From the NCBI GenBank assembly GCA_045642085.1, contig JAZUIF010000040.1:62001-126000 (forward strand): DNA of 64,000 bases, in the 5' to 3' direction. Every line of letters begins with the position of its first letter. The first letter of the stretch is position 1. Origin of the DNA: UBA1723 sp045642085. GTDB lineage: Bacteria; Bacteroidota; Bacteroidia; Bacteroidales; Paludibacteraceae. The notes under the pieces are model-generated. The model ran no database searches, was not told the DNA's origin, and saw only the letters and a list, made by a program, of their open reading frames with translations. The translations under genes were made by a program, and so were the position numbers. Below, piece by piece: positions 26,110 to 34,772 of the stretch.

Positions 26110-27048
26110 CTATTTATTGTCGTACACGCTCCACTCACTCTTCTTGATGTACGTTTCAAGATAATCCTGAGTCTGGCGAGGCATGTTTTGGAAGAAGTCA
26201 ATACCTGTTTTCTTCTCCAAATCTCTAACTGTCATTGCATAATCCATGATCTTACCTTTCAAACCCTTTTCATTTGGCATAAGAAAGGCTATCATCTTAG
26301 GATGTTTCTTATTGCTGTAATCAAACACAATCTTGAAATGATGTGTTGGAATAGACACTTTCGTCTTGATTGTACGGTCTCCTTTCTTCTTCGTCAACTT
26401 CTGTTCGTTTCCAGTCAACAATGGACCACTGACAACATAAACTCTATCGTAAAGTCTTGCCCAATAGCGAGTTTGACCTTCCAAATCGTTCCACAAACCG
26501 GCATTAAAGTCATGAATCTGAGGACTCATATTGCTCATGTGGTAGCACTCTAGCTGAGCTGTCTTGTCGAAACGAAAGTCAGCCGACGGTGCCATATGTC
26601 CACGGTCGTAACCTGTGCCGGAATAGTCGGAATATGTAGCTGAACCAGTTTCGATTATCGGGTCATCTGTGAAATAATCTTCCTTCTTGGCCGACTGGTT
26701 TGTCACTTCGTCGTATGTCAACTCATAACTAACCCACTCTGCCTGCTCATCTCTCTCGCTGTATGATAAGAAATAGTGTTTGTGACGGTATACTTTTCCT
26801 CGTCGGACGGAATGCATGAAAATAGAATCGCCCTCGCCCATCTTTTTCAAGTCGGCAATCGCATCGGCAGTACTATATTTGCTCGAAGTATTAGTTGAAG
26901 ACTTTGTAGTCTCCAATGTTTTTCCATCTTGTTTTTGTTCACTTTGTGATGATGGCACATTGACAAAGCTTTGCTTAGACTCTGCAAAACAACCATTTAG
27001 CACCAACAAAAAGGCATATCCTACTACTCGGAAAAATATTTTTTTCAT
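26110..27048 (-). CDS. DNA/RNA non-specific endonuclease (NUC1), lipoprotein
   Basis: A 312-aa SPII lipoprotein (lipobox LNGC, Cys20) with a Ser/Thr-rich linker to residue 60. The nuclease domain holds YDRGHMAPSADF with catalytic His151, then FYHMSNMSPQ-like CYHMSNMSPQIHDFNAGLWN (the metal-binding Asn), ARLYDRVYVVSGP and AFLMPNE. Active-site residues are intact. The family cuts DNA and RNA; a surface or periplasmic lipidated form may serve nutrient scavenging or degrade incoming DNA. Monocistronic. Confidence 0.88.
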   Translation of the reverse strand: MKKIFFRVVGYAFLLVLNGCFAESKQSFVNVPSSQSEQKQDGKTLETTKSSTNTSSKYSTADAIADLKKMGEGDSIFMHSVRRGKVYRHKHYFLSYSERDEQAEWVSYELTYDEVTNQSAKKEDYFTDDPIIETGSATYSDYSGTGYDRGHMAPSADFRFDKTAQLECYHMSNMSPQIHDFNAGLWNDLEGQTRYWARLYDRVYVVSGPLLTGNEQKLTKKKGDRTIKTKVSIPTHHFKIVFDYSNKKHPKMIAFLMPNEKGLKGKIMDYAMTVRDLEKKTGIDFFQNMPRQTQDYLETYIKKSEWSVYDNK

Positions 27049-27144
27049 ATTTATCTATCAACTTGTTTTGCGAAAATACAAAAATGAGGGGTAAAAACCG
27101 CAAAAACAAATTATTTTTGTGCGTGATACTTGAAAGACACTAAA

Positions 27145-28266
27145 ATGACAAAGATAATACTCACTGTCACAAATAATCTTGAAAGCGACCAGCGTGTCAA
27201 CAAAGTGGCGACATCGCTCCATAAATTCGGCTACGACGTGAAGGTGGTTGGATGCAAAAGTCGTCCATGTAAGCCATACCAAAAAGAGTATGCCACGGAG
27301 CGTCTTAACGTCTTCTTCAAACGTGGTGTGCTTTTCTATGCGGAAATTAATCTCAGATTCTTCTTCCACCTGCTTTTCGCAGATGCTGATATATTCACAG
27401 CCAACGATACCGATGCTCTTGCCGGCACTTATCTTGCTGCCAAACTACGAGGGAAATCTCTCGTTGTGGATTTGCATGAGCTATTCCCAGAGGTACCTGA
27501 GGTGACAAACAGAAAGTTTGTGAAGGGAGTGTGGACTAAGATTGAAGATTGGATTCTACCAAAAGTAAAGCATTGCTATACTGTCTGCCAATCCATCGCA
27601 GACTATTATAAGAATCGTTATGGTGTGGAGCTTGGTGTGGTACGCAACATGCCATCATACAAGAATTTAGACGATATACCATCGACTGAAATCACATCTA
27701 TCCCACTCGACAAGAAAATCATTCTTTATCAAGGTGCAGTCAACGTGGGGCGAGGAGTGGAATGGATCATCGACGCTATGCCATATGTCAGAGAAGATGC
27801 CATCTTTGTCGTGGCGGGCAAAGGCGACCTCTACGATGAGCTTAAGACGAAAGCCAACGACAGAATCATTTTCCTTGGCCATATCCCGTATGCTGAACTC
27901 GCATCAATCACTAAGCATGCATCTATAGGTGTTTGTCTGCTTAAGAATCAGGGGTTGAGCTATTATTACGCGTTGCCGAATCGTGTGTTTGACATGATTC
28001 AATGCCACGTACCGCTTCTTGCAACCGATTTTCCTGAGATTCGCAGAATCGTGGCGACTCACGACACAGGAAAACTAATCTCAGACTACACTCCTAAAGC
28101 ATTGGCAGAAACCATTAATTCCATGCTCGACGAGCCAATCGACCACGATAAATTCAGCCGTTTAGCAGAAGAATTGTGTTGGGAGAAAGAGGAGGAAAAA
28201 TTAAAAGCAATTTATAAAGAAGCGGCGGTTCGACGACATACCATGTCGTCGGCCGACAAAATATAA
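27145..28266 (+). CDS. Family 4-type glycosyltransferase
   Basis: A 373-aa protein when started at ATG 27145 (MTKIILTVTNNLESDQRVNKVA); the frame opens earlier only at a TTG. N-terminal Rossmann half: DADIFTANDTDALAGTYLAAKLRGKSLVVDLHELF. C-terminal GT-B half: IILYQGAVNVGRGVEWIIDAM, FVVAGKGDLYDELK, IIFLGHIPYAEL, then the donor-site motif ASIGVCLLKNQGLSYYYALPNRVFDMIQCHVPLLATDFPEI in place of the usual EPFG-E. It ends 13 bp before the omega-amidase gene; co-transcription is likely. Substrate unknown. Confidence 0.88.
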   Translation: MTKIILTVTNNLESDQRVNKVATSLHKFGYDVKVVGCKSRPCKPYQKEYATERLNVFFKRGVLFYAEINLRFFFHLLFADADIFTANDTDALAGTYLAAKLRGKSLVVDLHELFPEVPEVTNRKFVKGVWTKIEDWILPKVKHCYTVCQSIADYYKNRYGVELGVVRNMPSYKNLDDIPSTEITSIPLDKKIILYQGAVNVGRGVEWIIDAMPYVREDAIFVVAGKGDLYDELKTKANDRIIFLGHIPYAELASITKHASIGVCLLKNQGLSYYYALPNRVFDMIQCHVPLLATDFPEIRRIVATHDTGKLISDYTPKALAETINSMLDEPIDHDKFSRLAEELCWEKEEEKLKAIYKEAAVRRHTMSSADKI

Positions 28267-28279
28267 ATCACATAAAAAT

Positions 28280-29065
28280 ATGAAAATCGGAATATTTCAA
28301 TACGACATTCAATGGATGAATCCCGACGCCAACAACATTCGCGTCGAAGATGAGATAAAAAAATATTGCAGCGACGCAGAGAACACCAAGTTGGATATTT
28401 TGGTGTTGCCAGAGATGTACAACGTCGGATTTTCTACCGACGCCCACAATTTCGCGGAGGATATGGCAGGCAAGTCGATAGCCAAGATCAAATCTTTGGC
28501 TAAAGAATTCGGCATGGCAATCTGCGGATCATTGCCGATCAAAGAAGACGGGAAAGTATTCAACCGCTGTTTCTTCATCACAGAAGACGGAAGTGTTAGC
28601 CATTACGACAAGAAGCACCTCTTCTCCATCGGAATGGAGCGTGAGGCGTTCTCTGGCGGAAATACGCAGACGATTGTCAGCTACAAAGGTTGGAATATCA
28701 GCCTCAGCGTCTGCTACGATGTCAGATTTCCAGTGTGGATGCGCAACAAGGACAACAACTACGATATCTTAATCAATGTGGCAAACTGGCCTACCGCCCG
28801 CATCGACGGATGGACTACACTGTTGAAGGCAAGAGCCATAGAGAACCAGGCTTACGTCTGCGGATCGAATCGAATCGGTGTCGACAATCTCTGCATCGAG
28901 TATAACGGACAGAGCGTCGTCTACGATTTCAAAGGCAAGACAATGGCAACAGCAGAGAGCGACGAGAAAATCATCGTGGCTGAATTCGACAAAGAGGCAT
29001 TGGAAAAATTCCGTAAAAAATTCCCAGTTTGGAAAGACGCAGATGAGTTTGAGATAAAACGATGA
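28280..29065 (+). CDS. Nitrilase-superfamily omega-amidase (YafV-like)
   Basis: A 261-aa protein of normal family length. The Glu-Lys-Cys triad is visible: Glu45 in LVLPEMYNVGFS, Lys111 in YDKKHLFSIGMERE and Cys145 in SVCYDVRFPVW. GFSTD and WNISLSVCYDVRFP mark the omega-amidase branch, which hydrolyses 2-oxoglutaramate or 2-oxosuccinamate in metabolite repair. Cytoplasmic. Confidence 0.9.
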   Translation: MKIGIFQYDIQWMNPDANNIRVEDEIKKYCSDAENTKLDILVLPEMYNVGFSTDAHNFAEDMAGKSIAKIKSLAKEFGMAICGSLPIKEDGKVFNRCFFITEDGSVSHYDKKHLFSIGMEREAFSGGNTQTIVSYKGWNISLSVCYDVRFPVWMRNKDNNYDILINVANWPTARIDGWTTLLKARAIENQAYVCGSNRIGVDNLCIEYNGQSVVYDFKGKTMATAESDEKIIVAEFDKEALEKFRKKFPVWKDADEFEIKR

Positions 29066-29088
29066 CGTTAACGTTGACGATGACAAAA

Positions 29089-29120
29089 TGTAGGGGTAAT
29101 CCCTTGTGGTTACCCCTACA
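29089..29120 (+). terminator. GTAGGGGTAA palindrome after the amidase gene
   Basis: TGTAGGGGTAA (29089-29099) pairs perfectly with TTACCCCTACA (29110-29120). No T tract follows, so termination is uncertain. It is a member of the dispersed palindrome family. Confidence 0.6.
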
Positions 29121-29179
29121 AATTATCATATTGATTTTCAAATCATAATAAACATTTTTCAAAAAAAGTCTCTAAAACA

Positions 29180-29211
29180 TTTGGAGAACGCCCAAAATGG
29201 CTATACTTTTG
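29180..29211 (+). promoter_or_regulatory. Promoter of tRNA-Leu (TAG)
   Basis: TTTG at 29180-29183 and TACTTTTG at 29204-29211 with a 20-bp spacer match the Bacteroidota -33/-7 consensus. The tRNA begins 12 bp later. Confidence 0.8.
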
Positions 29212-29222
29212 CAATCGCAAAT

Positions 29223-29307
29223 GCGGATGTGGCGTAATTGGTAGCCGCGCTAGACTTAGGATCTAGTGTCTTGCGACGTGTGGGTTCGAGTCCCGTCATC
29301 CGCACCA
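29223..29307 (+). tRNA. tRNA-Leu (TAG)
   Basis: Acceptor GCGGATG/CATCCGC, anticodon stem CTAGA/TCTAG with loop CTTAGGA (anticodon TAG), a long variable arm, T arm GTGGG/CCCGT with one G-T pair, discriminator A, and an encoded CCA (29305-29307). It differs from the partial tRNA-Leu at 1-45. Confidence 0.95.
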
Positions 29308-29337
29308 AAGGAGAGCAGAAATGTTCTCCTTTTTTTC
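29307..29337 (+). terminator. Terminator of tRNA-Leu
   Basis: An 11-bp stem (29307-29317 with 29322-29332, one G-T pair) closed by a GAAA tetraloop, followed by a T run. Confidence 0.85.
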
Positions 29338-29358
29338 ATTTGAGGTTTTTGAAGAAAT

Positions 29359-30369
29359 ATGTTTTTAAATTTAATTGGTTATTTCCTTATATTTTTAGGT
29401 GCTTTATTAATGTATTTTTGGGACAATACTTTGTTAATTGTTGGAGAATGCATTGCTATAGCTGGAGGATTCTGCTTATTTACTGGAATCAATAATAAAC
29501 AAAAGCAAAAAGAGGAAGAAGAGAACAAATTCAGAACCAACACCTTGTTATTACTCGCTAAAATCATGAATTCTGATGGCAAACAAATGAACTGTGAGTT
29601 GAATAGGGTAAAATCTACAATCACACGATACTACAGCACCGATACAGAACGAAGAAAAGCACTTGAACAATTCCAATTATTTATAACCAATGGACAAGAT
29701 TTTGATCTAGATGAAATCTGCACCCAATTAAGAAACAAGCTCGATTTTCTAGCTAAAACCGAGTTGATCATGGAATTGCTCTCAGTTGCCTATGCTGATG
29801 ATGAATATCTTGAATGTGAGGAAATTGTGATAGATCAGATTGTGGAAAAACTGGAGATCTCACAAATTCAATATAACAGTATATATACTATTTTCACAAA
29901 AAAATACAAGCAAGGATACTACTCGGAAAATTCGAATGACACAAACAATAACAAATCAGGTAAAGAACACCAAAAGCAGACCAATACAAAGGAGGAATCC
30001 TCAGATAAATTCGATTGGAATAAAGAATTCAATAAATCCAGACACTTCAATAATTTCAAAAATTCTGATTGGACAAAAGGTGCAAAAAAGGGGAAAAACT
30101 CACAAAAATCAAATGAGCACAAAAGCACCAGCAATAGTGATTTAAATAGCAAGGTCGATCCTAAAATTAAAGAAGCATGCGACATACTAGGTATTACAAA
30201 CAATGCTTCAAATGAAGAAATCAAAAAGGCCTACCACGCTTTAGCTGTGAAATACCATCCCGACAACGCCTCCAAACTTGGAGACGAGGCTATCCGTCAA
30301 GCAACAGAAACCATGAAACAAATCAACACTGCCTGGGAAGCGTTGAAAACAGCGAGAAATATTAAATAA
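29359..30369 (+). CDS. Membrane TerB-DnaJ (DjlA-like) protein, stand-alone copy
   Basis: A 336-aa protein: two hydrophobic segments (residues 2-19 and 25-42), a TerB-like all-helical domain (about 55-200: TLLLLAKIMNSDGKQMN, KTELIMELLSVAYADDEYLE), a polar Asn/Lys/Ser linker (200-265), and a C-terminal J-domain (267-336) with His300-Pro301-Asp302. DjlA has the same order (membrane anchor, TerB, C-terminal J). A partner DnaK is expected but lies outside the window. The protein is a paralogue of the six-gene array at 47.2-54.3 kb. Its last 40 residues (GDEAIRQATETMKQIN-AWE) are nearly shared with all of them. Confidence 0.85.
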   Translation: MFLNLIGYFLIFLGALLMYFWDNTLLIVGECIAIAGGFCLFTGINNKQKQKEEEENKFRTNTLLLLAKIMNSDGKQMNCELNRVKSTITRYYSTDTERRKALEQFQLFITNGQDFDLDEICTQLRNKLDFLAKTELIMELLSVAYADDEYLECEEIVIDQIVEKLEISQIQYNSIYTIFTKKYKQGYYSENSNDTNNNKSGKEHQKQTNTKEESSDKFDWNKEFNKSRHFNNFKNSDWTKGAKKGKNSQKSNEHKSTSNSDLNSKVDPKIKEACDILGITNNASNEEIKKAYHALAVKYHPDNASKLGDEAIRQATETMKQINTAWEALKTARNIK

Positions 30370-30375
30370 ATACTA

Positions 30376-30642
30376 TTAGCACTCCTTCAAATACTCGGCA
30401 GCCTCACCAATTGTGCCGTAAAGAAGGATGTCCATAAACTCCACGTCGTCTTTGATTTCAATACGTAGATCCTGAGAGATTGCAGTCATCAACTCGATGG
30501 CACACATCTCATCAAAATTCAAACCGTCTTCATCAAACGAAGTCTCGGCTGTCAACTCATTCTCCTCGATGTAGTTTAGGATCTCTTCGTCGCCTAAATC
30601 CTCCATCGCATATTTGATAGTTTTGATTAATTCGTCAATCAT
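30376..30642 (-). CDS. Acyl-carrier-protein-like protein without the carrier serine
   Basis: An 88-aa acidic helical protein from ATG 30640-30642; the upstream extension crosses the promoter and was rejected. The pattern and length follow an ACP: DELIKTIKYAM, FDEDGLNFDEMCAIELMTAIS, then GTIGEAAEYL. Where ACPs have D-S-(L/I), this has D-E-M (Asp44-Glu45), so no phosphopantetheine can be attached. It may be a non-acylated ACP homologue or an adaptor; ACP ancestry is inferred from pattern. It converges on the TerB-J gene with a 6-bp gap and has its own promoter. Confidence 0.65.
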   Translation of the reverse strand: MIDELIKTIKYAMEDLGDEEILNYIEENELTAETSFDEDGLNFDEMCAIELMTAISQDLRIEIKDDVEFMDILLYGTIGEAAEYLKEC

Positions 30643-30661
30643 AATATATTGCTTTATTTTG

Positions 30662-30669
30662 CAAAAGTA
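30662..30669 (-). promoter_or_regulatory. -7 box TACTTTTG for the ACP-like gene
   Basis: On the minus strand TACTTTTG lies 20 bp before the ATG at 30642. Three tandem repeats (30704-30790) occupy the region upstream of it, where an activator or repressor would bind. Confidence 0.6.
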
Positions 30670-30703
30670 AGTATTTTGCCAATGCATATAGTGTAAACTT
30701 TCA

Positions 30704-30790
30704 CACTTTTTCCGACTTAAAAATGTAATTTCTCGCACTTTTTCCGACTTAAAAATGTGAATTCTCGCACTTTTTCCGACTTAAAAATGT
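30704..30790. repeat. Three tandem 23-bp repeats, period 32 bp
   Basis: CACTTTTTCCGACTTAAAAA followed by TGT occurs perfectly at 30704-30726, 30736-30758 and 30768-30790. The 9-bp spacers are similar (ATTTCTCG-like, AATTCTCG-like). A spacing of 32 bp is about three helical turns, so a protein could occupy all sites on one face of the DNA. Confidence 0.9.
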
Positions 30791-30793
30791 AAA

Positions 30794-30817
30794 AGAGACG
30801 TGACACGCCACGTCTCT
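30794..30817. repeat. AGAGACGTG palindrome
   Basis: AGAGACGTG and CACGTCTCT form a 9-bp stem with a 6-nt loop, followed by ACA. It lies between the tandem repeats and the stop of the DUF3078 gene, and belongs to the GTAGAGAC family. Confidence 0.8.
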
Positions 30818-30841
30818 ACAAATATTTTGTTTTCATCTTCG

Positions 30842-32566
30842 TCAGAATACGTATGTAAATCCGATAGTCTGCTTTGTCTGGCACTGTGCTTTATCACGGT
30901 ACTTGCCACGAGCGTGTCCATCATAACGGAGCTTTAGGTTGAAGCCCATCGACACGTATTTATTAATATGGAATTTTCCTACCAAATCCCACTGTAGGAA
31001 TAACATATCCTTGAACGGTCCCTGATAAGGAAGGAAAGATTCAAATCCAGTAGATATCTGCAAATCCTTTGAGAACTGCCACTTAAGATTAGAGTCGATA
31101 CGGAAACCTGGAGCTGCCTGCATCGTACGATCTCCCTCTTTATATCCAAATTCCTTTGGATCAAGTTTATCGCCAAGCAACCATGTCCATCTGCCACTTA
31201 TTGGAGAGACAAACAATTCAGCATTCCCTTTTCTTCGGAAATACATACCTGGCCCCCAAAAGACATCACTAGGAGAAAGGAATGATGTGGCTGCCGTACT
31301 GGCATTGTACGAGTCGTAACCAGGGAAAAGACAAGTTTTAAGTTTCAAATCCATCAAGCCATAATATAAGCTATTATGGTTCTGCATCTTATACAAGAGA
31401 CGACTATTCACCAAGACCTCATCTTCGTTGATACGGAAAGAACGTAATGAGTCCAAATCCTTATCTGCAAACAAGACTCCTACGTTGTATGAGAACTTAT
31501 TGTTCCATAGTATATTATTCTTCTCATATATAGCCTCATAAGCAAGTGTACTTGAGAAAGTCATCGTATTTTTACCTCCACTTGCCCAGTTGAACACTAG
31601 AAAACCACAAAAATCGATTCCAATCTTCGCCTTTGTGTGCCAAGCATCATTACCATGACCTCTTTTAGCTATATTAAAACTCAATTGATGATCATTTGCG
31701 TTTTGCAATTGTACATAACGAATATCCACATCTGAAAAATCAACCATGTCCGACTTGTACTCTTGCAATCCATAATAAGAGATGATCATCGGATCTTGTT
31801 GGATAACGGAATACATCAATCTGTCGTCGATTTCCTTTCTTAAATTGTTGCGACGCGATTTCTTCTCAAACATTGTTAATCCGGGAAGGTAAACCGACTT
31901 GACCGTATCGTCTGTGAAATAAGGCGTCAGCACAATACTTTTGATTGTATCCACACAATAAGGCAAGGCATACAGTGTATCCCACTTTATCTGCTTTTTA
32001 GTGATTGAGTCGGCATCCCTACGTGTCTTGGCAACAATCTTCTCCACCCATTGATTAGCTTTCTTCAAATCTGTCGAAGACATTCTGTCGCCACCTTTAT
32101 TTTTAATGCGATATTCAAGACGCTCAATCTCTCGTTTTAGTTCAGCATTCTCAATACGAAGCTGTTCCAATTCTTTATCTGAATCGAGAGACGACTCGAG
32201 ATCATCCAATCCGGAATAGTTGCTTGAGTTACTTCCACGAGCATTACTGTAGATATATCTCATACTTCGTTTAGAAAGAGAGTCATAAGCGATTTCGTCG
32301 CCAACAGACTCTTTCTCCATCACATATTGCTTCAACAGATTATATTTGAAACCATCATATGATGCTGGTTTATAATCATTCATCTGCTGATCAAGGAAAT
32401 CAATCACGACAAAAGGATTGTAATTGTACTGTGTGGAATCAGGATTTGAATCTTGAGCGAATAGACGTACAGACGACAGCAGCATACACAATGTGCACAC
32501 CACCTTCACAATAACCGTAATCTGTCTTTGTCTTTTCACAATATTACAATATAATCTATAATCCAT
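30842..32566 (-). CDS. DUF3078-type outer-membrane protein
   Basis: A 574-aa protein with a signal peptide (cleavage near RLFAQ-DS, about residue 37). Residues 130-150 form a short coiled coil (ELEQLRIENAELKREIERLE). The C-terminal 270 residues are beta strands in the DUF3078 pattern: FLVFNWASGGKNTMTFS, NNILWNNKFSYNVGV, VNSRLLYKMQN, FLSPSDVFWGPGM, ELFVSPISGRWTWLLGDKL, ending in an aromatic TYVF barrel terminus. Found widely in Bacteroidota; function unknown. It is followed by a palindrome and its promoter was not identified. Confidence 0.8.
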   Translation of the reverse strand: MDYRLYCNIVKRQRQITVIVKVVCTLCMLLSSVRLFAQDSNPDSTQYNYNPFVVIDFLDQQMNDYKPASYDGFKYNLLKQYVMEKESVGDEIAYDSLSKRSMRYIYSNARGSNSSNYSGLDDLESSLDSDKELEQLRIENAELKREIERLEYRIKNKGGDRMSSTDLKKANQWVEKIVAKTRRDADSITKKQIKWDTLYALPYCVDTIKSIVLTPYFTDDTVKSVYLPGLTMFEKKSRRNNLRKEIDDRLMYSVIQQDPMIISYYGLQEYKSDMVDFSDVDIRYVQLQNANDHQLSFNIAKRGHGNDAWHTKAKIGIDFCGFLVFNWASGGKNTMTFSSTLAYEAIYEKNNILWNNKFSYNVGVLFADKDLDSLRSFRINEDEVLVNSRLLYKMQNHNSLYYGLMDLKLKTCLFPGYDSYNASTAATSFLSPSDVFWGPGMYFRRKGNAELFVSPISGRWTWLLGDKLDPKEFGYKEGDRTMQAAPGFRIDSNLKWQFSKDLQISTGFESFLPYQGPFKDMLFLQWDLVGKFHINKYVSMGFNLKLRYDGHARGKYRDKAQCQTKQTIGFTYVF

Positions 32567-32572
32567 CCCATC

Positions 32573-32638
32573 GGGAGGGTTTGAAACCCTCTCCTACGAT
32601 TCGGATTTCCGTAGGGACAGGTTTCAAACCTGCCCGCA
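32573..32638. repeat. Paired palindromes (GAGGGTTT and CAGGTTTC types)
   Basis: GGGAGGGTTTGAAACCCTC (starting 32573) and GGGACAGGTTTCAAACCTGCCC (from 32613; 22 bp in all) face each other with GTAG/CTAC ends inward. The reverse complement closely matches 36301-36366. Confidence 0.85.
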
Positions 32639-32689
32639 TTTGTTTTCCATAAAACACAATTTACAACTCAGAATGATATAAGAACCAAT

Positions 32690-34672
32690 TTATTTTTTGT
32701 TCTCTGAATATCTCTTTATGACGTTGTAAGCCGAATAAATTCCTCGTTCTCCTGCCTTGCTTAAGTCTGCGATTCCCTCATCATTTTTGTTCTTAAAGAT
32801 GTAGGTCAAACCACGATTGAAGTAAGCTTCAGCCAAGTCGGGAGACAAAGTTAATGCTTTTGTATATTTTACAATAGCTTCTTCGTAATCTTTTAACATA
32901 ACTCGCACATTTGCTTCGTTGTAAAAGCAAAATGCGAAGTCGGGAGACAGACGCTCACACTGCTCGTAATTGTCGAGTGCAAGCTTTAGGATAGCACTCT
33001 TCATCATTGCGTTTTCCTCTCCGTCGCCAAGTGCTTTACACTTCATCACCAGCATCTCCGCAGTAAAGAAATAGACGAACGGCTCATTCTTATCAATTTG
33101 TATATAAGCAGTCAGATCATCATAAGCAGCGGCATAATCCTGCACACTCGCATAATCGAGAGCACGAGCCAGAAGTTTGGCTTTATCTGTCCAACCACTG
33201 TTTTTCTCTGCACGTTTGATGCTTGCAAAATGTTCATTAGCCTGGAGCTCCGACAATTTCTCAGTATTGGTCACAAGATAAAGTTGGCGAGGCAACTTGT
33301 AGACCGACTCAATATGTTTGACAAACTGGCTGTATGCCACACCACCCACCTCCTTTTTATCCGCATAGTACGACGGCATATAGTTAGGCTGCAGAGTGAT
33401 ATCGGCATTCACATTCTGCACCTTACCTCGATAGTTGGTCTTATACGCCACTTTCTTATCCTCTTCCTCAGGATCGGCGGCAATCAGACGGTTGAATTTT
33501 CTGATATTCTTATCTTTCTTCTTACGCGTCTTAACACTATCCTGCTTCTCGCTTTTCTGCTTATGTTCAAGCACATAGGCAGTGTTATAGTCGATTTGCG
33601 CACCCTTCTGGTCAAGTCGACGACGTTTAGCCTCAGCTCTTGCATAATAACCCTGTGCGAAATCCGGATATTCGTCGATGATGGCAGTGAAATCCTCAAT
33701 CGCACCCTTATGATTACCGATATTACTACGAATGATTCCACGGTTGTAGATTGCCATATCGTTGTCGGGTTCCACCATGATAACATGTGCGAAATCCTCC
33801 TCCGCACCATTCCAGTTGCCCACCTCCATACGAAGCAGACCACGGTTGAATCTCGCTATCACATTATCCACATCGAGTGAAACCACCGCATCATAGTCGG
33901 CCATAGCACCCTGCAAATCATTCAACTCATAGCGAGCGATACCACGGTTGACAAAAAGATCCGCACGTTTGCCAGCCAGACGCAGAGCCTCATCATAGTC
34001 AGCCACAGCCTCCTTGAAATTTTTAGTGAGATATCTCATCATACCACGGAAAGCATACGCGTCGGCATCATACTTATCCAAAGTCAAGGCTTTCTCAGCG
34101 TCGCCCAAGGCATCAAGCGTGTCGCCAGCCAACACATTAGCCTTAGCTCGATAGATATAGATTGGAGCCTTACGTGGTGTCTTTGACAACGCCTCAGTGA
34201 AAGTTTTCTTCGCGTCGTCGTACTTCTTCATCTGCACATAAGCCAAGCCTTTGAGAGTGGTAAGAGCAGAATTATATTCATCAAACTCCAATCCTTGTGT
34301 GAAATCAGCCAACGCCTCCTCATATCGTCCGGTATTCAAGCGAGCCACGCCACGACAATGGTAGGCATTAACGATAAACGGATTCCTTTCAAGAGCCAGG
34401 GAGCAATCCGCGTCGGCACCGACAAAATCCTCAAGATTAATTTTCGCCACAGCACGGCAGAAATAAGGTTCGGCAAGATAAGGTTTGGCCCCGATCACGA
34501 CATTGAAATATTGCATAGCCAAAACATAGTCCTCGAAATAGAGAGCATTCTTTCCAATTGACATCACACGATCCGTGTTGATCTGCGATTTTACCTGCTG
34601 AACAGGAAGCAAAACCGATAGCAGAATCAGTATAAATGGAACATATTTAGCGAGAATGCGATACAAATACAT
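32690..34672 (-). CDS. Tetratricopeptide repeat protein
   Basis: A 660-aa protein when started at ATG 34670-34672; the frame also has an ATG at 34699, but that overlaps the -7 box at 34698-34705 and would precede the transcript start. Signal sequence, residues 1-30. At least ten TPR units follow (for example AEPYFCRAVAKINLEDFVGA, VNAYHCRGVARLNTGRYEEA, AIYNRGIIRSNIGNHKGA), then a Lys-rich linker near residue 370, a non-TPR middle, and two more TPRs at the C-terminus. It is an exported scaffold, probably periplasmic; the partner is unknown. Confidence 0.85.
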   Translation of the reverse strand: MYLYRILAKYVPFILILLSVLLPVQQVKSQINTDRVMSIGKNALYFEDYVLAMQYFNVVIGAKPYLAEPYFCRAVAKINLEDFVGADADCSLALERNPFIVNAYHCRGVARLNTGRYEEALADFTQGLEFDEYNSALTTLKGLAYVQMKKYDDAKKTFTEALSKTPRKAPIYIYRAKANVLAGDTLDALGDAEKALTLDKYDADAYAFRGMMRYLTKNFKEAVADYDEALRLAGKRADLFVNRGIARYELNDLQGAMADYDAVVSLDVDNVIARFNRGLLRMEVGNWNGAEEDFAHVIMVEPDNDMAIYNRGIIRSNIGNHKGAIEDFTAIIDEYPDFAQGYYARAEAKRRRLDQKGAQIDYNTAYVLEHKQKSEKQDSVKTRKKKDKNIRKFNRLIAADPEEEDKKVAYKTNYRGKVQNVNADITLQPNYMPSYYADKKEVGGVAYSQFVKHIESVYKLPRQLYLVTNTEKLSELQANEHFASIKRAEKNSGWTDKAKLLARALDYASVQDYAAAYDDLTAYIQIDKNEPFVYFFTAEMLVMKCKALGDGEENAMMKSAILKLALDNYEQCERLSPDFAFCFYNEANVRVMLKDYEEAIVKYTKALTLSPDLAEAYFNRGLTYIFKNKNDEGIADLSKAGERGIYSAYNVIKRYSENKK

Positions 34673-34697
34673 AAAAAAAGAAAATTTTTTACGATGC

Positions 34698-34743
34698 AAA
34701 TCTACAAAAAAATCATGAAAAGGGAAAAAAGCAATATATTTGC
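34698..34743. promoter_or_regulatory. Divergent promoters between the TPR gene and gltX
   Basis: Minus strand: TAGATTTG at 34698-34705. Plus strand: TATATTTG at 34736-34743. Both match TAnnTTTG and settle the start codons at 34672 (minus) and 34773 (plus). Confidence 0.65.
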
Positions 34744-34772
34744 ATAAAATTTCAAAAAGTAAATTTACAGAA

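Noticed and set aside
30704..30790. Possible CRISPR array
   Set aside because: Only three units, spacers of 9 bp that resemble each other, and no cas genes. Better explained as operator-like direct repeats.
33098..33880. Open 260-codon plus-strand frame
   Set aside because: It lies entirely antisense to the TPR gene, has no domain or start signals, and follows from the codon pattern of that gene.
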